A stretch of 35,959 bases of DNA from positions 1 through 35,959 of the forward strand of contig JAGKSB010000020.1 in NCBI GenBank assembly GCA_017942165.1, given 5' to 3'. Numbering within the stretch: the first letter of the stretch is position 1; every line of letters starts with the position of its first letter. The translations under genes were made by a program, and so were the position numbers. This DNA comes from Rhinopithecimicrobium faecis (GTDB lineage Bacteria; Bacteroidota; Bacteroidia; Sphingobacteriales; Sphingobacteriaceae). The notes under the pieces were generated by a model. It saw only the letters and a program-made list of their open reading frames with translations, ran no database searches and had not been told where the DNA came from. Positions 7,504-16,620 of this stretch are shown piece after piece.

Positions 7504-8184
7504 ATGTCTTTATCAAAACATCTTATTGCTCCTTCGGTATTAGCGGCTGATTTCGCGAAACTTTACGATGATATTATTATGGTCAACAATTCACAGGCGG
7601 ATTGGTTTCACATTGATATTATGGATGGCGTATTTGTACCTAATATATCTTTTGGTTTTCCTGTGATGCAAGCAATTGCAAAGCATGCGACAAAACCTTT
7701 GGATGTACACCTTATGATTGTTGATCCAGATCGTTACTTACAGGTATGTAAAGATTCTGGCGCAGAAGTTATTACCGTGCATTACGAAGCATGTACACAT
7801 TTACACCGTACATTAGCGGCAATTAAAGAATTAGGCTGTAAAGCTGGGGTTGCTTTAAATCCACATACCCCAGTTTCAGTATTAGCCGATATTATCCAAG
7901 ATATCGATTTAGTGTGTATTATGTCTGTGAATCCAGGTTTTGGTGGGCAGAAATTCATTCAGTATACCTATGAGAAAGTTCGCCAACTACGCGCTTTAGC
8001 GGCTGGTCGCAACGATAGCTTATTGATAGAAATTGATGGTGGTGTAGGTTCAGCAAACGCAGGAGCGTTGCTTGCTGCAGGTGCTGATGTGCTTGTTGCA
8101 GGAAGTTTTGTCTTTGCTTCAGAAGATCCTACGGCGACCATTGCAACCTTAAAAGCTGTTGATCCACAGGTTCAGTCTGTGTAA
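7504..8184 (+). CDS. rpe: Ribulose-phosphate 3-epimerase
   Basis: The 226-aa TIM-barrel enzyme interconverts ribulose-5-P and xylulose-5-P in the pentose phosphate pathway (cytosol). Visible signatures are LIAPSVLAADFA at the start, HIDIMDGVFVPN with H36 and D38 (metal/catalytic), the VHLMI strand, MSVNPGFGGQKF, and EIDGGV with catalytic D178. The start at 7504 fits the family length and the -7 box at 7477-7484. The 7468 ATG would add 12 Lys/Asn-rich residues and lies upstream of the predicted transcription start. A perfect terminator follows. Confidence 0.95.
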   Translation: MSLSKHLIAPSVLAADFAKLYDDIIMVNNSQADWFHIDIMDGVFVPNISFGFPVMQAIAKHATKPLDVHLMIVDPDRYLQVCKDSGAEVITVHYEACTHLHRTLAAIKELGCKAGVALNPHTPVSVLADIIQDIDLVCIMSVNPGFGGQKFIQYTYEKVRQLRALAAGRNDSLLIEIDGGVGSANAGALLAAGADVLVAGSFVFASEDPTATIATLKAVDPQVQSV

Positions 8185-8208
8185 ATAAATAAATATTATA
8201 TAAAATGA

Positions 8209-8237
8209 GGAGATTCTGACAAGAATCTCCTTTTTTT
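8209..8237 (+). terminator. rpe terminator
   Basis: GGAGATTCT (8209-8217), loop GACA, AGAATCTCC (8222-8230), then seven T. Confidence 0.9.
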
Positions 8238-8435
8238 ATGCGTTTTTTGTATAATCATTAACAGAAATTACCAGGTTTACCAAATAAAATCTTCACAGCG
8301 ACTTTTTATTCGCAAGGATATTTTTTCGTAAAAAGGTTATTTTCAATTAATTAACACGTATTCTAAAACTTGTTTAGAATATTTCCAAATTACTTCAAAA
8401 CGTTAAATTCTCCGTATTTAGCGTATGTTTTTTAG

Positions 8436-8443
8436 TAATTTTG
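8436..8443 (+). promoter_or_regulatory. -7 box upstream of acn
   Basis: TAATTTTG matches TAnnTTTG and lies 75 nt before the acn ATG, which gives a leader of roughly 65 nt. No matching -33 is seen 19-21 nt upstream. The rest of the 333-nt gap 8185-8517 holds only the rpe terminator and AT-rich DNA. Confidence 0.5.
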
Positions 8444-8517
8444 CTGAAGATAATAACAAGGTCCTGTCGTATTGAAATTGCGGCAGCATTAATATTGCAT
8501 TTAATAAATTATTACAA

Positions 8518-10785
8518 ATGGCTTTTGATATTGATATGATTAAAAAGGTCTATGACCGTTACGAGGAGCGCGTTAATGCAGCTCGTAAAATGGTGAATAA
8601 ACCTTTAACCCTAGCTGAGAAAATATTATACACTCACTTATGGGATGGAAACGCTACAGAAACTTATGTGCGTGGCGAATCTTATGTAGACTTCGCACCA
8701 GATCGCGTAGCAATGCAAGATGCGACAGCACAGATGGCATTATTGCAATTTATGCAAGCAGGTCGTCCAAAAGTTGCCGTTCCTTCAACAGTTCACTGTG
8801 ATCACTTAATTCAAGCAAAAGTTGGCGCAGAAGCCGATTTACAAAGAGCGAATACGGAGAGTAAAGAAGTATTTAACTTTTTAGGTTCTGTTGCAAATAA
8901 ATATGGTATCGGTTTCTGGAAACCAGGAGCAGGTATTATCCACCAAGTAGTATTAGAAAACTATGCTTTCCCAGGTGGTTTAATGATTGGTACAGACTCT
9001 CACACTGTAAATGCAGGTGGTTTAGGTATGTTAGCGATTGGTGTAGGTGGTGCTGATGCATGTGATGTAATGGCAGGCTTACCTTGGGAGCTAAAATTCC
9101 CTAAATTAATCGGTGTTAAATTAACAGGTAAATTAAACGGATGGACTGCGCCGAAAGACGTAATCTTAAAAGTTGCTGGTATCTTAACTGTAAAAGGTGG
9201 TACGGGTGCTGTCGTTGAATATTTTGGTGAAGGTGCTACTTCAATGTCTTGTACAGGTAAAGGTACGATCTGTAACATGGGTGCTGAAATTGGCGCTACT
9301 ACCTCAACGTTCGGTTACGATGAGTCTATGGAGCGTTACTTACGTGCTACCAACCGTGCGGAAATTGCTGATGCTGCAAACGCTGTTAAAGAACACTTAA
9401 CTGCCGATGCTGAAGTTTACGCTAACCCTGAGTTATACTTCGATCAAGTTATTGAAATTGACTTAGATACATTAGAACCACACTTAAACGGTCCATTTAC
9501 ACCAGATTTAGCGACGCCAATCTCTAAAATGAAAGAAGTTGCTGAAGCGAATGGATGGCCTTTAGATGTTGAATGGGGATTAATTGGTTCATGTACGAAC
9601 TCTTCTTACGAAGATTTATCACGTGCTGCATCGATCGCCAAACAAGCAATTGACAAAGGTTTAGTAACGAAAGCTTCTTTCGGTATTAACCCAGGATCAG
9701 AAGTTGTTCGTTACACGGCTGACCGTGATGGCTTAATCAAAAACTTTGAAGACTTAAACGCTACAATCTTCACAAATGCATGTGGTCCATGTATTGGTAT
9801 GTGGGATCGTGTAGGTGCGGAAAAACAAGAGAAGAACACGATCGTTCACTCGTTTAACCGTAACTTCGCAAAACGCGCTGATGGTAACCCGAATACGTTC
9901 GCTTTCGTAGCTTCACCAGAATTAGTAGCTGCTATTGCAATCTCAGGTAACCTAGGTTTCAACCCATTAACGGATACGTTAACTAACGCTAATGGCGAAC
10001 AAGTTAAATTAGATCCACCAGTAGGAGATGAATTACCAGTAAAAGGCTACGCTGTAGAAGATGCAGGATACCAAGCTCCAGCAGAAGATGGTTCTTCTGT
10101 ACAAGTAGATGTAAACCCTGAATCAGATCGTTTACAGTTATTAGAGCCATTCGCAGCATGGGAAGGTTCTGACTTAAAAGGATTGAAATTATTAGTGAAA
10201 GCTAAAGGAAAATGTACTACTGACCACATCTCCATGGCAGGTCCTTGGTTGAAATACCGCGGTCACTTAGACAATATCTCTAACAATATGTTAATCGGTG
10301 CAGTAAACTACTTCAACGAGAAAACAGATTTTGTGAAAAATCAATTGACAGGAGCTTACGGTCCAGTTCCAGCAACGCAACGTGCATACAAAGCTGCTAA
10401 CATCGGTTCAATCGTTGTTGGTGATGAAAATTACGGTGAAGGTTCTTCTCGTGAGCATGCTGCAATGGAGCCTCGTCATTTAGGTGTTCGTGCTGTATTA
10501 GTGAAATCTTTCGCTCGTATTCACGAAACTAACTTGAAAAAACAAGGTATGTTAGGTTTAACTTTCGCAAACAAAGAAGACTACAACAAAATTCACGAAG
10601 ACGATTCAATCGATATCTTAGGTTTAACAACTTTTACACCAGGTCAACCATTAACGATCGTGTTAAATCACGCTGATGGTACTTCGGAAGAAATTTTAGC
10701 AAACCACACTTACAATGAAGCACAAATTGGTTGGTTCAAAGCAGGTGGCGCATTAAATATCATTCGTCAAAACGCAGCAAAATAA
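8518..10785 (+). CDS. acn: Aconitate hydratase (mitochondrial-type, monomeric)
   Basis: The 755-aa Fe-S enzyme converts citrate to isocitrate in the TCA cycle. Cysteines for the [4Fe-4S] cluster are C359 (GSCTNSS), C422 and C425 (ACGPCIGMW). The substrate-binding region is [20 protein letters not shown], and the C-terminal swivel domain has [14 protein letters not shown] and FARIHETN. Length and one-chain layout fit the mitochondrial-type family. Codon use is strongly skewed (GGT, CGT, TTA, AAC and so on), as in a highly expressed gene. It has its own -7 box and a strong terminator, so it is a single-gene unit. Confidence 0.95.
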   Translation: MAFDIDMIKKVYDRYEERVNAARKMVNKPLTLAEKILYTHLWDGNATETYVRGESYVDFAPDRVAMQDATAQMALLQFMQAGRPKVAVPSTVHCDHLIQAKVGAEADLQRANTESKEVFNFLGSVANKYGIGFWKPGAGIIHQVVLENYAFPGGLMIGTDSHTVNAGGLGMLAIGVGGADACDVMAGLPWELKFPKLIGVKLTGKLNGWTAPKDVILKVAGILTVKGGTGAVVEYFGEGATSMSCTGKGTICNMGAEIGATTSTFGYDESMERYLRATNRAEIADAANAVKEHLTADAEVYANPELYFDQVIEIDLDTLEPHLNGPFTPDLATPISKMKEVAEANGWPLDVEWGLIGSCTNSSYEDLSRAASIAKQAIDKGLVTKASFGINPGSEVVRYTADRDGLIKNFEDLNATIFTNACGPCIGMWDRVGAEKQEKNTIVHSFNRNFAKRADGNPNTFAFVASPELVAAIAISGNLGFNPLTDTLTNANGEQVKLDPPVGDELPVKGYAVEDAGYQAPAEDGSSVQVDVNPESDRLQLLEPFAAWEGSDLKGLKLLVKAKGKCTTDHISMAGPWLKYRGHLDNISNNMLIGAVNYFNEKTDFVKNQLTGAYGPVPATQRAYKAANIGSIVVGDENYGEGSSREHAAMEPRHLGVRAVLVKSFARIHETNLKKQGMLGLTFANKEDYNKIHEDDSIDILGLTTFTPGQPLTIVLNHADGTSEEILANHTYNEAQIGWFKAGGALNIIRQNAAK

Positions 10786-10808
10786 GCCTCTTATTTTGTA
10801 AATATAAA

Positions 10809-10837
10809 AAACCTGGCACAACGTGCCAGGTTTTTTT
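10809..10837 (+). terminator. acn terminator
   Basis: AAACCTGGCAC (10809-10819), a 3-nt loop AAC, GTGCCAGGTTT (10823-10833) and T through 10837. It lies between acn and the AraC gene, which excludes the longer open frame that starts inside acn at 10731. Confidence 0.9.
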
Positions 10838-10919
10838 ATGCCCAATAATTTCAAAAAGTGATATTGGGCATGATTCATGTTGGATAAATTGTTTAGCTTT
10901 AGAATCTTTTAATAGACCT

Positions 10920-11813
10920 ATGCAACAACTTTCTGACGACGACAAAATTCTTACACACGTATTTAAACCACTGTATCACGTAAATCAAAAAATAAAAGTT
11001 TATGATCTCAAGAAATTGTTAGATGGAGGACGTAAAATCCTTTTTAAACCCCATAGAATCAGTTTCTTTGCCATTGTTCTTGTACTTCAAGGGCAGGGGA
11101 AGCATATAATTGATTTTCAGGAGATTTCTATAAAAACAGGCGACATACTCTTAATTTTTCCAGGACAGATTCACCAATATACGGTGCCTGAAAATTTGAA
11201 ATGTACGGTAATAGCTTTCGAAGAAGATATTTTTATAAACTATAAATCTACTATCTCGCTGAAGGATTCCTACTCCATATTAGATGAGCTTATTCTGAAA
11301 AACTTTATTTCAGTAAGTGAATCCGTTATGCAAATTTTAAGCGGAATAGCAGCAGCAATAGAGTTGGAAACACGTCATCAACTTGATCAGAATCAAACAC
11401 CTTTATTGCAAAGTATGCTCTCCATTATCTTATATACCATCCATCGCGAGATGTATATCAACGAGCCTAATGATGCCGGCTTTCATGATAAAAGAATTGC
11501 GCTGAGCTTTAAGAAGCTTGTGTGTGACAGTTTGAACGTCCAAAATACGGTAGACTTTTATCTCAAAAAGTTAAATATTTCCAAAGCAACCTTACTGAAA
11601 GCTACGCGATCAACATTCGATAGATCGCCAAAATCCCTAATCCAGGATATTCTTATTTTGGAGGCTAAAAGACTGTTGAGTCAGGCTAACAAACAAATAA
11701 AAGATGTAGCCTACGAACTAGGTTTTACAGAACCTACTAACTTCACCAAATTCTTTAAGAAATATACATTCCTTACACCGGAAGCTTTTCGGGAAAATGT
11801 TTTTAGAATGTAA
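10920..11813 (+). CDS. AraC-family transcriptional regulator with cupin sensor
   Basis: The 297-aa protein has an N-terminal cupin-type region (about 35-115, with SFFAIVLVLQGQGKHIIDF and GDILLIFPGQIHQYTVP). The C-terminal AraC DNA-binding domain (about 200-297) has a first helix-turn-helix LKKLNISKATLLKATRSTF and a second IKDVAYELGFTEPTNFTKFF. Start: ATG 10920; the open frame reaches 10731 but would pass through the acn terminator. The ligand is unknown. Its own terminator follows, and the nearest downstream genes are the small protein and lipoprotein at 11984 and 12160, so it may regulate them. That is inference from position only. Confidence 0.85.
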   Translation: MQQLSDDDKILTHVFKPLYHVNQKIKVYDLKKLLDGGRKILFKPHRISFFAIVLVLQGQGKHIIDFQEISIKTGDILLIFPGQIHQYTVPENLKCTVIAFEEDIFINYKSTISLKDSYSILDELILKNFISVSESVMQILSGIAAAIELETRHQLDQNQTPLLQSMLSIILYTIHREMYINEPNDAGFHDKRIALSFKKLVCDSLNVQNTVDFYLKKLNISKATLLKATRSTFDRSPKSLIQDILILEAKRLLSQANKQIKDVAYELGFTEPTNFTKFFKKYTFLTPEAFRENVFRM

Positions 11814-11835
11814 AAAAATGACTACGGTCATTTTT
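11814..11835 (+). terminator. Terminator of the AraC gene
   Basis: AAAAATGAC (11814-11822), loop TACG, GTCATTTTT (11827-11835): a perfect 9-bp stem directly after the stop codon. Confidence 0.75.
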
Positions 11836-11882
11836 ACCATTTGTTTTTCTCTTTTGACCATTCTTACCTACATTCTTTGCCT

Positions 11883-11890
11883 TAGATTTG
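11883..11890 (+). promoter_or_regulatory. Candidate -7 box of the small-protein/lipoprotein unit
   Basis: TAGATTTG fits TAnnTTTG and lies 93 nt before the ATG at 11984. The two sister units have a similar distance (83 and 92 nt). A TTTG at 11853-11856 is 26 nt upstream, longer than the usual 19-21. The leader also contains ACTTCC...GGAAGT (about 11933-11951). Confidence 0.4.
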
Positions 11891-11983
11891 CAATTGCTTT
11901 TTGGGTGGTGTCACACTAACATTTACTTCCTCAATCCTACGAAGGAAGTTCACCAGAAAAAAGTGATTTAAACTTTTATTACA

Positions 11984-12148
11984 ATGAATAAATGCATTTA
12001 TCAAAAACCTGTTATTCAGTTAATTGAGCTGGAATTGGAGTATTCGTTTGCAGCTAGTTCTGTAAGCGTGCAAACTACAGGAGTTAATTCTGAATACTTA
12101 GAATCCCAATGGGAAAATGAGCAAATAACAAAAGAGCTAGAATGGTAA
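11984..12148 (+). CDS. 54-aa small protein, family of three, ahead of a lipoprotein
   Basis: The sequence starts MNKCIYQKPVIQLIELELEY, continues SFAASSVSV and ends in an acidic stretch ENEQITKELEW. It aligns without gaps over 22 residues to the small proteins at 20811-20999 and 24541-24723: Y-x-x-P-x-I, then [LI]-E-[LI]-E-[NY]-[GS]-[FI]-A-A-[NS]-S-[AV]. All three sit immediately upstream of a large surface-type lipoprotein. It has no hydrophobic signal peptide. The stop (12146-12148) is 11 nt before the lipoprotein ATG, so the two genes are probably cotranscribed. I do not recognise a named family. It resembles the many uncharacterised small ORFs seen ahead of fimbrillin-like genes in Bacteroidota. 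Confidence 0.75.
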   Translation: MNKCIYQKPVIQLIELELEYSFAASSVSVQTTGVNSEYLESQWENEQITKELEW

Positions 12149-12159
12149 TTTTAGAAAAT

Positions 12160-13713
12160 ATGAACAAATATTTTTATTGTTTAACAATAAGTACACTCCT
12201 TCTTTTTTTCAGTTGCTCGAAGGATTCTGTACAGGTTGTATCAACAAGCCCTCAATTACGCATCAGTGTGCAAGCTACGACGTTTGAATCCGAGGCACTG
12301 CCAGTAGCTAATGCCAAAAGTAATATTATTCAACAAGTAGAAATACCTTTGGATAAAAATAACCTCTTGGCTGTAAGTATTCGTACAAAGGACAAGGCGG
12401 CGATTCAACAGGTTGCTTCAACTAATAAAGCGGCAACCACTAAAAGTCCTTTAACAATCGGTACTCGCTATAAAATGTTGGTATTCAATGCTAGTAATGT
12501 ACTGGTAGAAATGAAGGACTTCACAGTAGGAAATGAGCTTTCAGAAGAGACAAATCTTTCTGTAGCTGATGCTTACAGCTTTATATTTTATTCCTTAGGT
12601 ACTACGACTTTGCCTACGATGAATATTTCCTTAGGAGACCCTTTAGCGAAAGTAGTAGGATCGTTTCAAGGAAATGAGGATCTCATGGTGGATATCAAGC
12701 AGAATTTAAAACTAACAGGTGGCGAAAATACCATTGCTGTAGTGTTGAGACATATATTTACGCAAGTTAAGACTACATTAAATGTAAGTACTGTTGGAAC
12801 AATTGAGACAATTGGTGATCTGTCCATTACCAATACTTACAGTAAAGCTGATTTTTCTTTTGCTAATATCAGTCAATATCCCAAGAATATAACATTCAGT
12901 TCTGTTCTTAATTCTTTAACATTACCGGCCTTTAAAATAGACGCTACTAAAACAATGGCTACCAGTGATGCAAGGATTCTATTTGCAGATGGTACTTTGA
13001 CACAAGCGCTTGTATTTAAGGAGCTTAAAGTTAATGGTATCGTAAAGAATAATTTGAAAGTCGATGGCTTTAAGTTATTACCAGGGGTGTCTTATACGAT
13101 TGATTTGCAGATTAAGAAATTTTCTCCTGAAGGATTTGTTATCGGTAATATTCTTTGGGGCTCAGGTAATTTAATTCTTAAGAATGGTGTTTACGAACAA
13201 GCAGCATCGCAAGGGGAATATGGGGACTATTGGTATAGAAAATCAGATGGTTACTTCTTTGTAACACCGCTGCTAAGCAATAGTTCCGGTGAAGGTTCAG
13301 GCGCTACGCTAAAGGATTTATGTACACAGTTAGGCGGAAACTGGAGACTTCCAACGCAAGATGATGTGTCCAAACTTGAAGCCTACGCCAGCTGGAGCTA
13401 TAATACTAAAAAGTTCGTCGGAACTTATGTCAATAAGGCTAATGAAAAGGTTAACGGCGTCTATATGGGTACTACAAGTCAACCCACTGCAGCTGACCAG
13501 GATAAGTATTTGTTTTTACCTTTTGCAGGTGCGTATAACACAAATAGTGCTGCAGGAATTAAAACTGAAGGATACTATTGGCATACGGGCTTAGGCGTAA
13601 ACAATGAAGGTACTTCGTATCAATTTGCTTCAGGTTATATGAGTGCTAAAAATAATGGTGGTCTAGATAGCCGTCGTGCTAATACAATACGTTGTGTAAA
13701 AACGGTCAATTAA
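12160..13713 (+). CDS. Surface-type lipoprotein with C-terminal FISUMP-like domain
   Basis: The 517-aa protein has an N-terminal signal LTISTLLLFFSC ending in a lipobox Cys followed by SKDS, consistent with lipidation and possibly surface export. The middle (about 40-345) resembles fimbrillin/Mfa-like beta domains in spacing only (weak). The C-terminus (about 345-517) carries a FISUMP (TIGR02145-type) pattern: YWYRKSDGYFF, GGNWRLPTQDDVSKLEAY, LFLPFAGAY, EGYYWHTG and TIRCVKTVN. It starts at ATG 12160; the longer frame from 12142 overlaps the upstream gene. An ungapped match with the paralogs at 21035 and 24501 is limited to the C-terminal motifs. Binding or adhesion is a guess from the domain types. 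Confidence 0.75.
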   Translation: MNKYFYCLTISTLLLFFSCSKDSVQVVSTSPQLRISVQATTFESEALPVANAKSNIIQQVEIPLDKNNLLAVSIRTKDKAAIQQVASTNKAATTKSPLTIGTRYKMLVFNASNVLVEMKDFTVGNELSEETNLSVADAYSFIFYSLGTTTLPTMNISLGDPLAKVVGSFQGNEDLMVDIKQNLKLTGGENTIAVVLRHIFTQVKTTLNVSTVGTIETIGDLSITNTYSKADFSFANISQYPKNITFSSVLNSLTLPAFKIDATKTMATSDARILFADGTLTQALVFKELKVNGIVKNNLKVDGFKLLPGVSYTIDLQIKKFSPEGFVIGNILWGSGNLILKNGVYEQAASQGEYGDYWYRKSDGYFFVTPLLSNSSGEGSGATLKDLCTQLGGNWRLPTQDDVSKLEAYASWSYNTKKFVGTYVNKANEKVNGVYMGTTSQPTAADQDKYLFLPFAGAYNTNSAAGIKTEGYYWHTGLGVNNEGTSYQFASGYMSAKNNGGLDSRRANTIRCVKTVN

Positions 13714-13734
13714 TATTCCGCTATGAATCCCGTA

Positions 13735-13776
13735 GAAAACCCCCAAAAGTTTACTTAAAAACTTTTGGGGGTTTTC
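13735..13776. terminator. Strong terminator hairpin after the lipoprotein
   Basis: GAAAACCCCCAAAAGTTT (13735-13752) pairs over 18 bp with AAACTTTTGGGGGTTTTC (13759-13776), loop ACTTAA. T-rich sequence follows on the plus strand. Confidence 0.9.
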
Positions 13777-13829
13777 TCTTTCTAAGAAATCCTATCTTTC
13801 GTCATAATTAAACAAATAAGTGAAATAAT

Positions 13830-13861
13830 TTTGTTAATCCCCTAAAAGCAACTTACATTTG
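13830..13861 (+). promoter_or_regulatory. Promoter of the outer-membrane protein gene
   Basis: TTTG (13830-13833), 20-nt spacer, TACATTTG (13854-13861). Both boxes and the spacing fit the Bacteroidota housekeeping consensus. The ATG is 32 nt downstream. Confidence 0.8.
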
Positions 13862-13892
13862 TTGCAAGTTATAATTTCCACAACTATTAGAT

Positions 13893-14786
13893 ATGTTTAA
13901 AAAATTACTTTCCCTAGCAGTAGTATGCTTAACAACTTCACTTCTTCAAGCTCAAACGGAAGATCAAGTAACGAAAGATAAAAATCAAATAGCAAAATCA
14001 ATTTTTAATCCCCGGTATTCACGGACTTCAAGCAATAAAGGAAAATTCTTCTTTCATTGGGGATACAATTTTTCCTCCTATGCTAAATCAGATATTCATT
14101 TTAAGGGTAAAGGCCATGACTTTATTCTGCATGATGTAAAGGCGTCAGATCGTCCTACAAAACTTTCTTCGACTTATATCAATCCCTCCACGATTACCAT
14201 TCCTCAATTTAATTTCCATGTAGGCTATTTTATCAAAGATAACTACAGTATTTCCATCGGATGGGATCACATGAAATATGTCGTAGATATCCCTCAGTCA
14301 GTAAAAATTACTGGTAATATTGATTCTGAAATCTCCGAGCCTGGAATCCCTACGGGGGCTATGGCGGGACAGTATAACGGTGAGATGGTGCTACTCGTGG
14401 ATTCCGTATTAAAATTTGAACATACTGATGGCTATAATTTTGCCTCAGTAGATATTGAACGCTACGATGATATCTGGGTTTCAGAAAATGGAAAACGCTA
14501 TTTAACCATGGAAACGGGTGTAGGAGTTGGTCTTTTGGTACCGCGGACTGATGTGCGTCTCTTCGGGGTAGGGGATAATCATTATTGGAATATTGCCGGT
14601 TATGGTGCAGCAGCGAAAGTAGGTTTGCAATACCACTTTAATAAATGGTTATACTTGCAAACAAGCATGAAAGCAGGCTGGACAGATTTAAATAATATTC
14701 GTACTACTGGTAGAAATAATATTGATAAGGCTTCACAAAGTATTACCTTCCTAGAAAATTATTGGGTCTTAGGATTTAGATTTTAA
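13893..14786 (+). CDS. Outer-membrane beta-barrel-like protein
   Basis: The 297-aa protein has a cleavable signal (MFKKLLSLAVVCLTTSLLQA, cut before QTE). Alternating beta strands follow, such as FHVGYFIKDNYSISIGWDH, MKYVV, VGLQYHFNKWLYLQTSM and NYWVLGFRF. The last residue is Phe, as barrels often end. I do not recognise a specific family. It stands alone between two terminators with its own consensus promoter. Neighbours do not define a role. Confidence 0.75.
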   Translation: MFKKLLSLAVVCLTTSLLQAQTEDQVTKDKNQIAKSIFNPRYSRTSSNKGKFFFHWGYNFSSYAKSDIHFKGKGHDFILHDVKASDRPTKLSSTYINPSTITIPQFNFHVGYFIKDNYSISIGWDHMKYVVDIPQSVKITGNIDSEISEPGIPTGAMAGQYNGEMVLLVDSVLKFEHTDGYNFASVDIERYDDIWVSENGKRYLTMETGVGVGLLVPRTDVRLFGVGDNHYWNIAGYGAAAKVGLQYHFNKWLYLQTSMKAGWTDLNNIRTTGRNNIDKASQSITFLENYWVLGFRF

Positions 14787-14811
14787 AGGTTTATAAAACA
14801 CAATTTCCTGT

Positions 14812-14845
14812 AAAACCAATTTCTGAAAAGAGATTGGTTTTTTTT
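14812..14845 (+). terminator. Terminator with GNRA-type loop
   Basis: AAAACCAATTTCT (14812-14824), loop GAAA, AGAGATTGGTTTT (14829-14841), T-tract to 14845. One U-G pair. Confidence 0.85.
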
Positions 14846-14921
14846 GTAAAATAGAAAAATCTGTGATGAAAATTGCTATCTTCAAAATCAATTTAAAATC
14901 TTGAAAAACACAACTTTTATT

Positions 14922-16049
14922 ATGTTAAGTACAAATGCCGATTCCGATATTATTCCTGCTACTAAACCTCATTTTATTACCTTAGACGGGCTACGTGGCG
15001 TCGCCGCCTTAATGGTTTTATGCTACCATATATTTGAAGCTTTTGCGACAAGCCATATCGACCAGCGTGTAAACCATGGCTATTTAGCCGTAGATTTTTT
15101 CTTCCTGCTCTCTGGTTTTGTAATGGCTCATGCCTATGATAATAAAGGCACTTCCATGTCTACCTGGGCATTTATAAAACGACGTATTATAAGGCTTCAC
15201 CCCATGGTCGTTATGGGCGCATTGATAGGGGCGATATTTTTTTATACCCAAGGGTGTAGCTTTTGGGAAGTTTCCAAAATTTCTATTCTCAGTCTTCTCG
15301 TTGCGACGCTGCTCAATGTATTCTTAATTCCTGTGACTCCAGGTGCGGAGATTAGAGGCGTCGGGGAGATGTTTCCACTAAATGGTCCAAGTTGGTCCTT
15401 ATTTTTTGAGTATGTGGGCAACTTACTCTATATCTTTATACTGCGAAAGCTGTCTACAAAAGCATTGGCAATCGTCGTTTTTATAGCTGCAGCAGGGCTG
15501 GTTACTTATGCTATAAAAGGGCCTGATGGTGATGTAGCTGTTGGATTTTCTTTGACAGGTATAGGCTTTCTTGGTGGCTCCTTAAGGTTGTTATTCTCCT
15601 TTAGTGCCGGTTTATTACTCGCGCGGGTATTTAAGCCTATAAAAATAAAAGGCGCTTTTTGGTACTGCAGTATCTTACTAATTATACTATTAGGGATGCC
15701 TCGTATTGGGGATGCCAGTACGCTATGGCTCAATGGAATTTACGATTCCATCTGCTGTCTACTGCTATTTCCTGCATTGGTATATCTTGGGGCCTGCGAT
15801 GTAGTAAGTTCTAAAACGATGCAGCAAGTAAACAAATTTTTGGGGGATTTATCGTATCCCTTATATACTGTTCACTACCCTTTTATCTACCTCTATTTTG
15901 CTTGGGTGAAAAACAATAAGCTCACCTTTGAAGACTCTTTTCCAGGTGCCGCCGCCTTATTTATAGGGAGCATTATCTTGGCACTTATCTGTTTAAAATT
16001 TTATGATATCCCTGTAAGACGTTATTTAACGAAGAAAACAGCTGCTTAA
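14922..16049 (+). CDS. Acyltransferase 3 (OafA/NodX-like) membrane protein
   Basis: The 375-aa protein has about ten membrane segments and the Acyl_transf_3 signatures: ITLDGLRGVAALMVLCYHIF (catalytic-type His), LAVDFFFLLSGFVMA, IIRLHPMVVMGAL and NGPSWSLFFEYVGNL. Such enzymes O-acylate sugars of the cell surface; the substrate here is unknown. I start at ATG 14922. A TTG at 14901 would add seven residues (MKNTTFI). It is not part of an operon: its stop overlaps the convergent gene stop in the same TTAA. Confidence 0.85.
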   Translation: MLSTNADSDIIPATKPHFITLDGLRGVAALMVLCYHIFEAFATSHIDQRVNHGYLAVDFFFLLSGFVMAHAYDNKGTSMSTWAFIKRRIIRLHPMVVMGALIGAIFFYTQGCSFWEVSKISILSLLVATLLNVFLIPVTPGAEIRGVGEMFPLNGPSWSLFFEYVGNLLYIFILRKLSTKALAIVVFIAAAGLVTYAIKGPDGDVAVGFSLTGIGFLGGSLRLLFSFSAGLLLARVFKPIKIKGAFWYCSILLIILLGMPRIGDASTLWLNGIYDSICCLLLFPALVYLGACDVVSSKTMQQVNKFLGDLSYPLYTVHYPFIYLYFAWVKNNKLTFEDSFPGAAALFIGSIILALICLKFYDIPVRRYLTKKTAA

Positions 16050-16516
16050 TACAAATTTAAAGGAACATTAAGTCCTAGTGATACGGTAACGCCATCTAAG
16101 GACTTAAAATTCTTTTTTGTATGGTAATCAAATCCATAGCCAACACCAACTTCAACGATAGAAAGAATGCTTAGCCCAACTTTTGGAGTTATCGTGTATG
16201 GAGTTAATTCTCCCTTTACAAAGGGTAAAATCAATTGGTTATTCAGGTAGTAGGTGAATCCCAATTCTGGAATTACCCTGGGCTTTCCTTGCATCCAGGT
16301 GAAATTTGCTCCGGCATCTATTTTCATATACTGATCATCATTAGGTGCAAAAAGTCCCCAACCTGAGACTTTAACAAAATTACCAGATTGGTATTGATAG
16401 CCCAGTGAAGGACCAAAAATCCAATCGCTCAAGGAACTTTTAGCGCTGTTGTCCTGTGCGTTAGCTGTAGCGGTAAACAAGGAAATAATTAGTAAGAGAA
16501 AAAGTCTATTTATCAT
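16046..16516 (-). CDS. Small outer-membrane barrel-like protein (unknown)
   Basis: The 156-aa protein has a signal peptide (MINRLFLLLIISLFTATANA, cut before QDN) and amphipathic beta strands: FGPSLGYQYQSGNF, GANFTW, LGFTYYL, VGVGYGFDYHTKKNF and VTVSLGLNVPLNLY. It looks like an eight-stranded barrel or beta sandwich. No named family is recognised. Its stop codon shares the palindrome TTAA (16046-16049) with the convergent acyltransferase stop. Confidence 0.65.
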   Translation of the reverse strand: MINRLFLLLIISLFTATANAQDNSAKSSLSDWIFGPSLGYQYQSGNFVKVSGWGLFAPNDDQYMKIDAGANFTWMQGKPRVIPELGFTYYLNNQLILPFVKGELTPYTITPKVGLSILSIVEVGVGYGFDYHTKKNFKSLDGVTVSLGLNVPLNLY

Positions 16517-16560
16517 ATGGTATTAAAACAAGTGTTGGGCCTGATTGTTTTATCTGTTAT

Positions 16561-16620
16561 GCACAGATTTAAAGAATAAAAGCACAGATTTAAAGAATAA
16601 AAGCATGGTTTTAAAGAATA
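16561..16620. repeat. 21-bp tandem repeat at the 3' end of the MBL gene
   Basis: GCACAGATTTAAAGAATAAAA is present twice in perfect tandem (16561-16581 and 16582-16602). A third, diverged copy (16603-16620) carries the MBL gene's last codons and stop (16611-16613). It looks like local duplication of the gene's 3' end. Confidence 0.8.

Noticed and set aside
9000..9400. Extra ORFs inside acn on other frames
   Set aside because: They are shadows of a strongly coding, biased gene and have no own signals.
10731..10919. AraC gene starting inside acn
   Set aside because: The frame passes through the acn terminator hairpin; the cupin domain begins after ATG 10920.
11814..11983. Riboswitch in the leader of the small-protein unit
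   Set aside because: Only short stems are visible and no known riboswitch core is seen.
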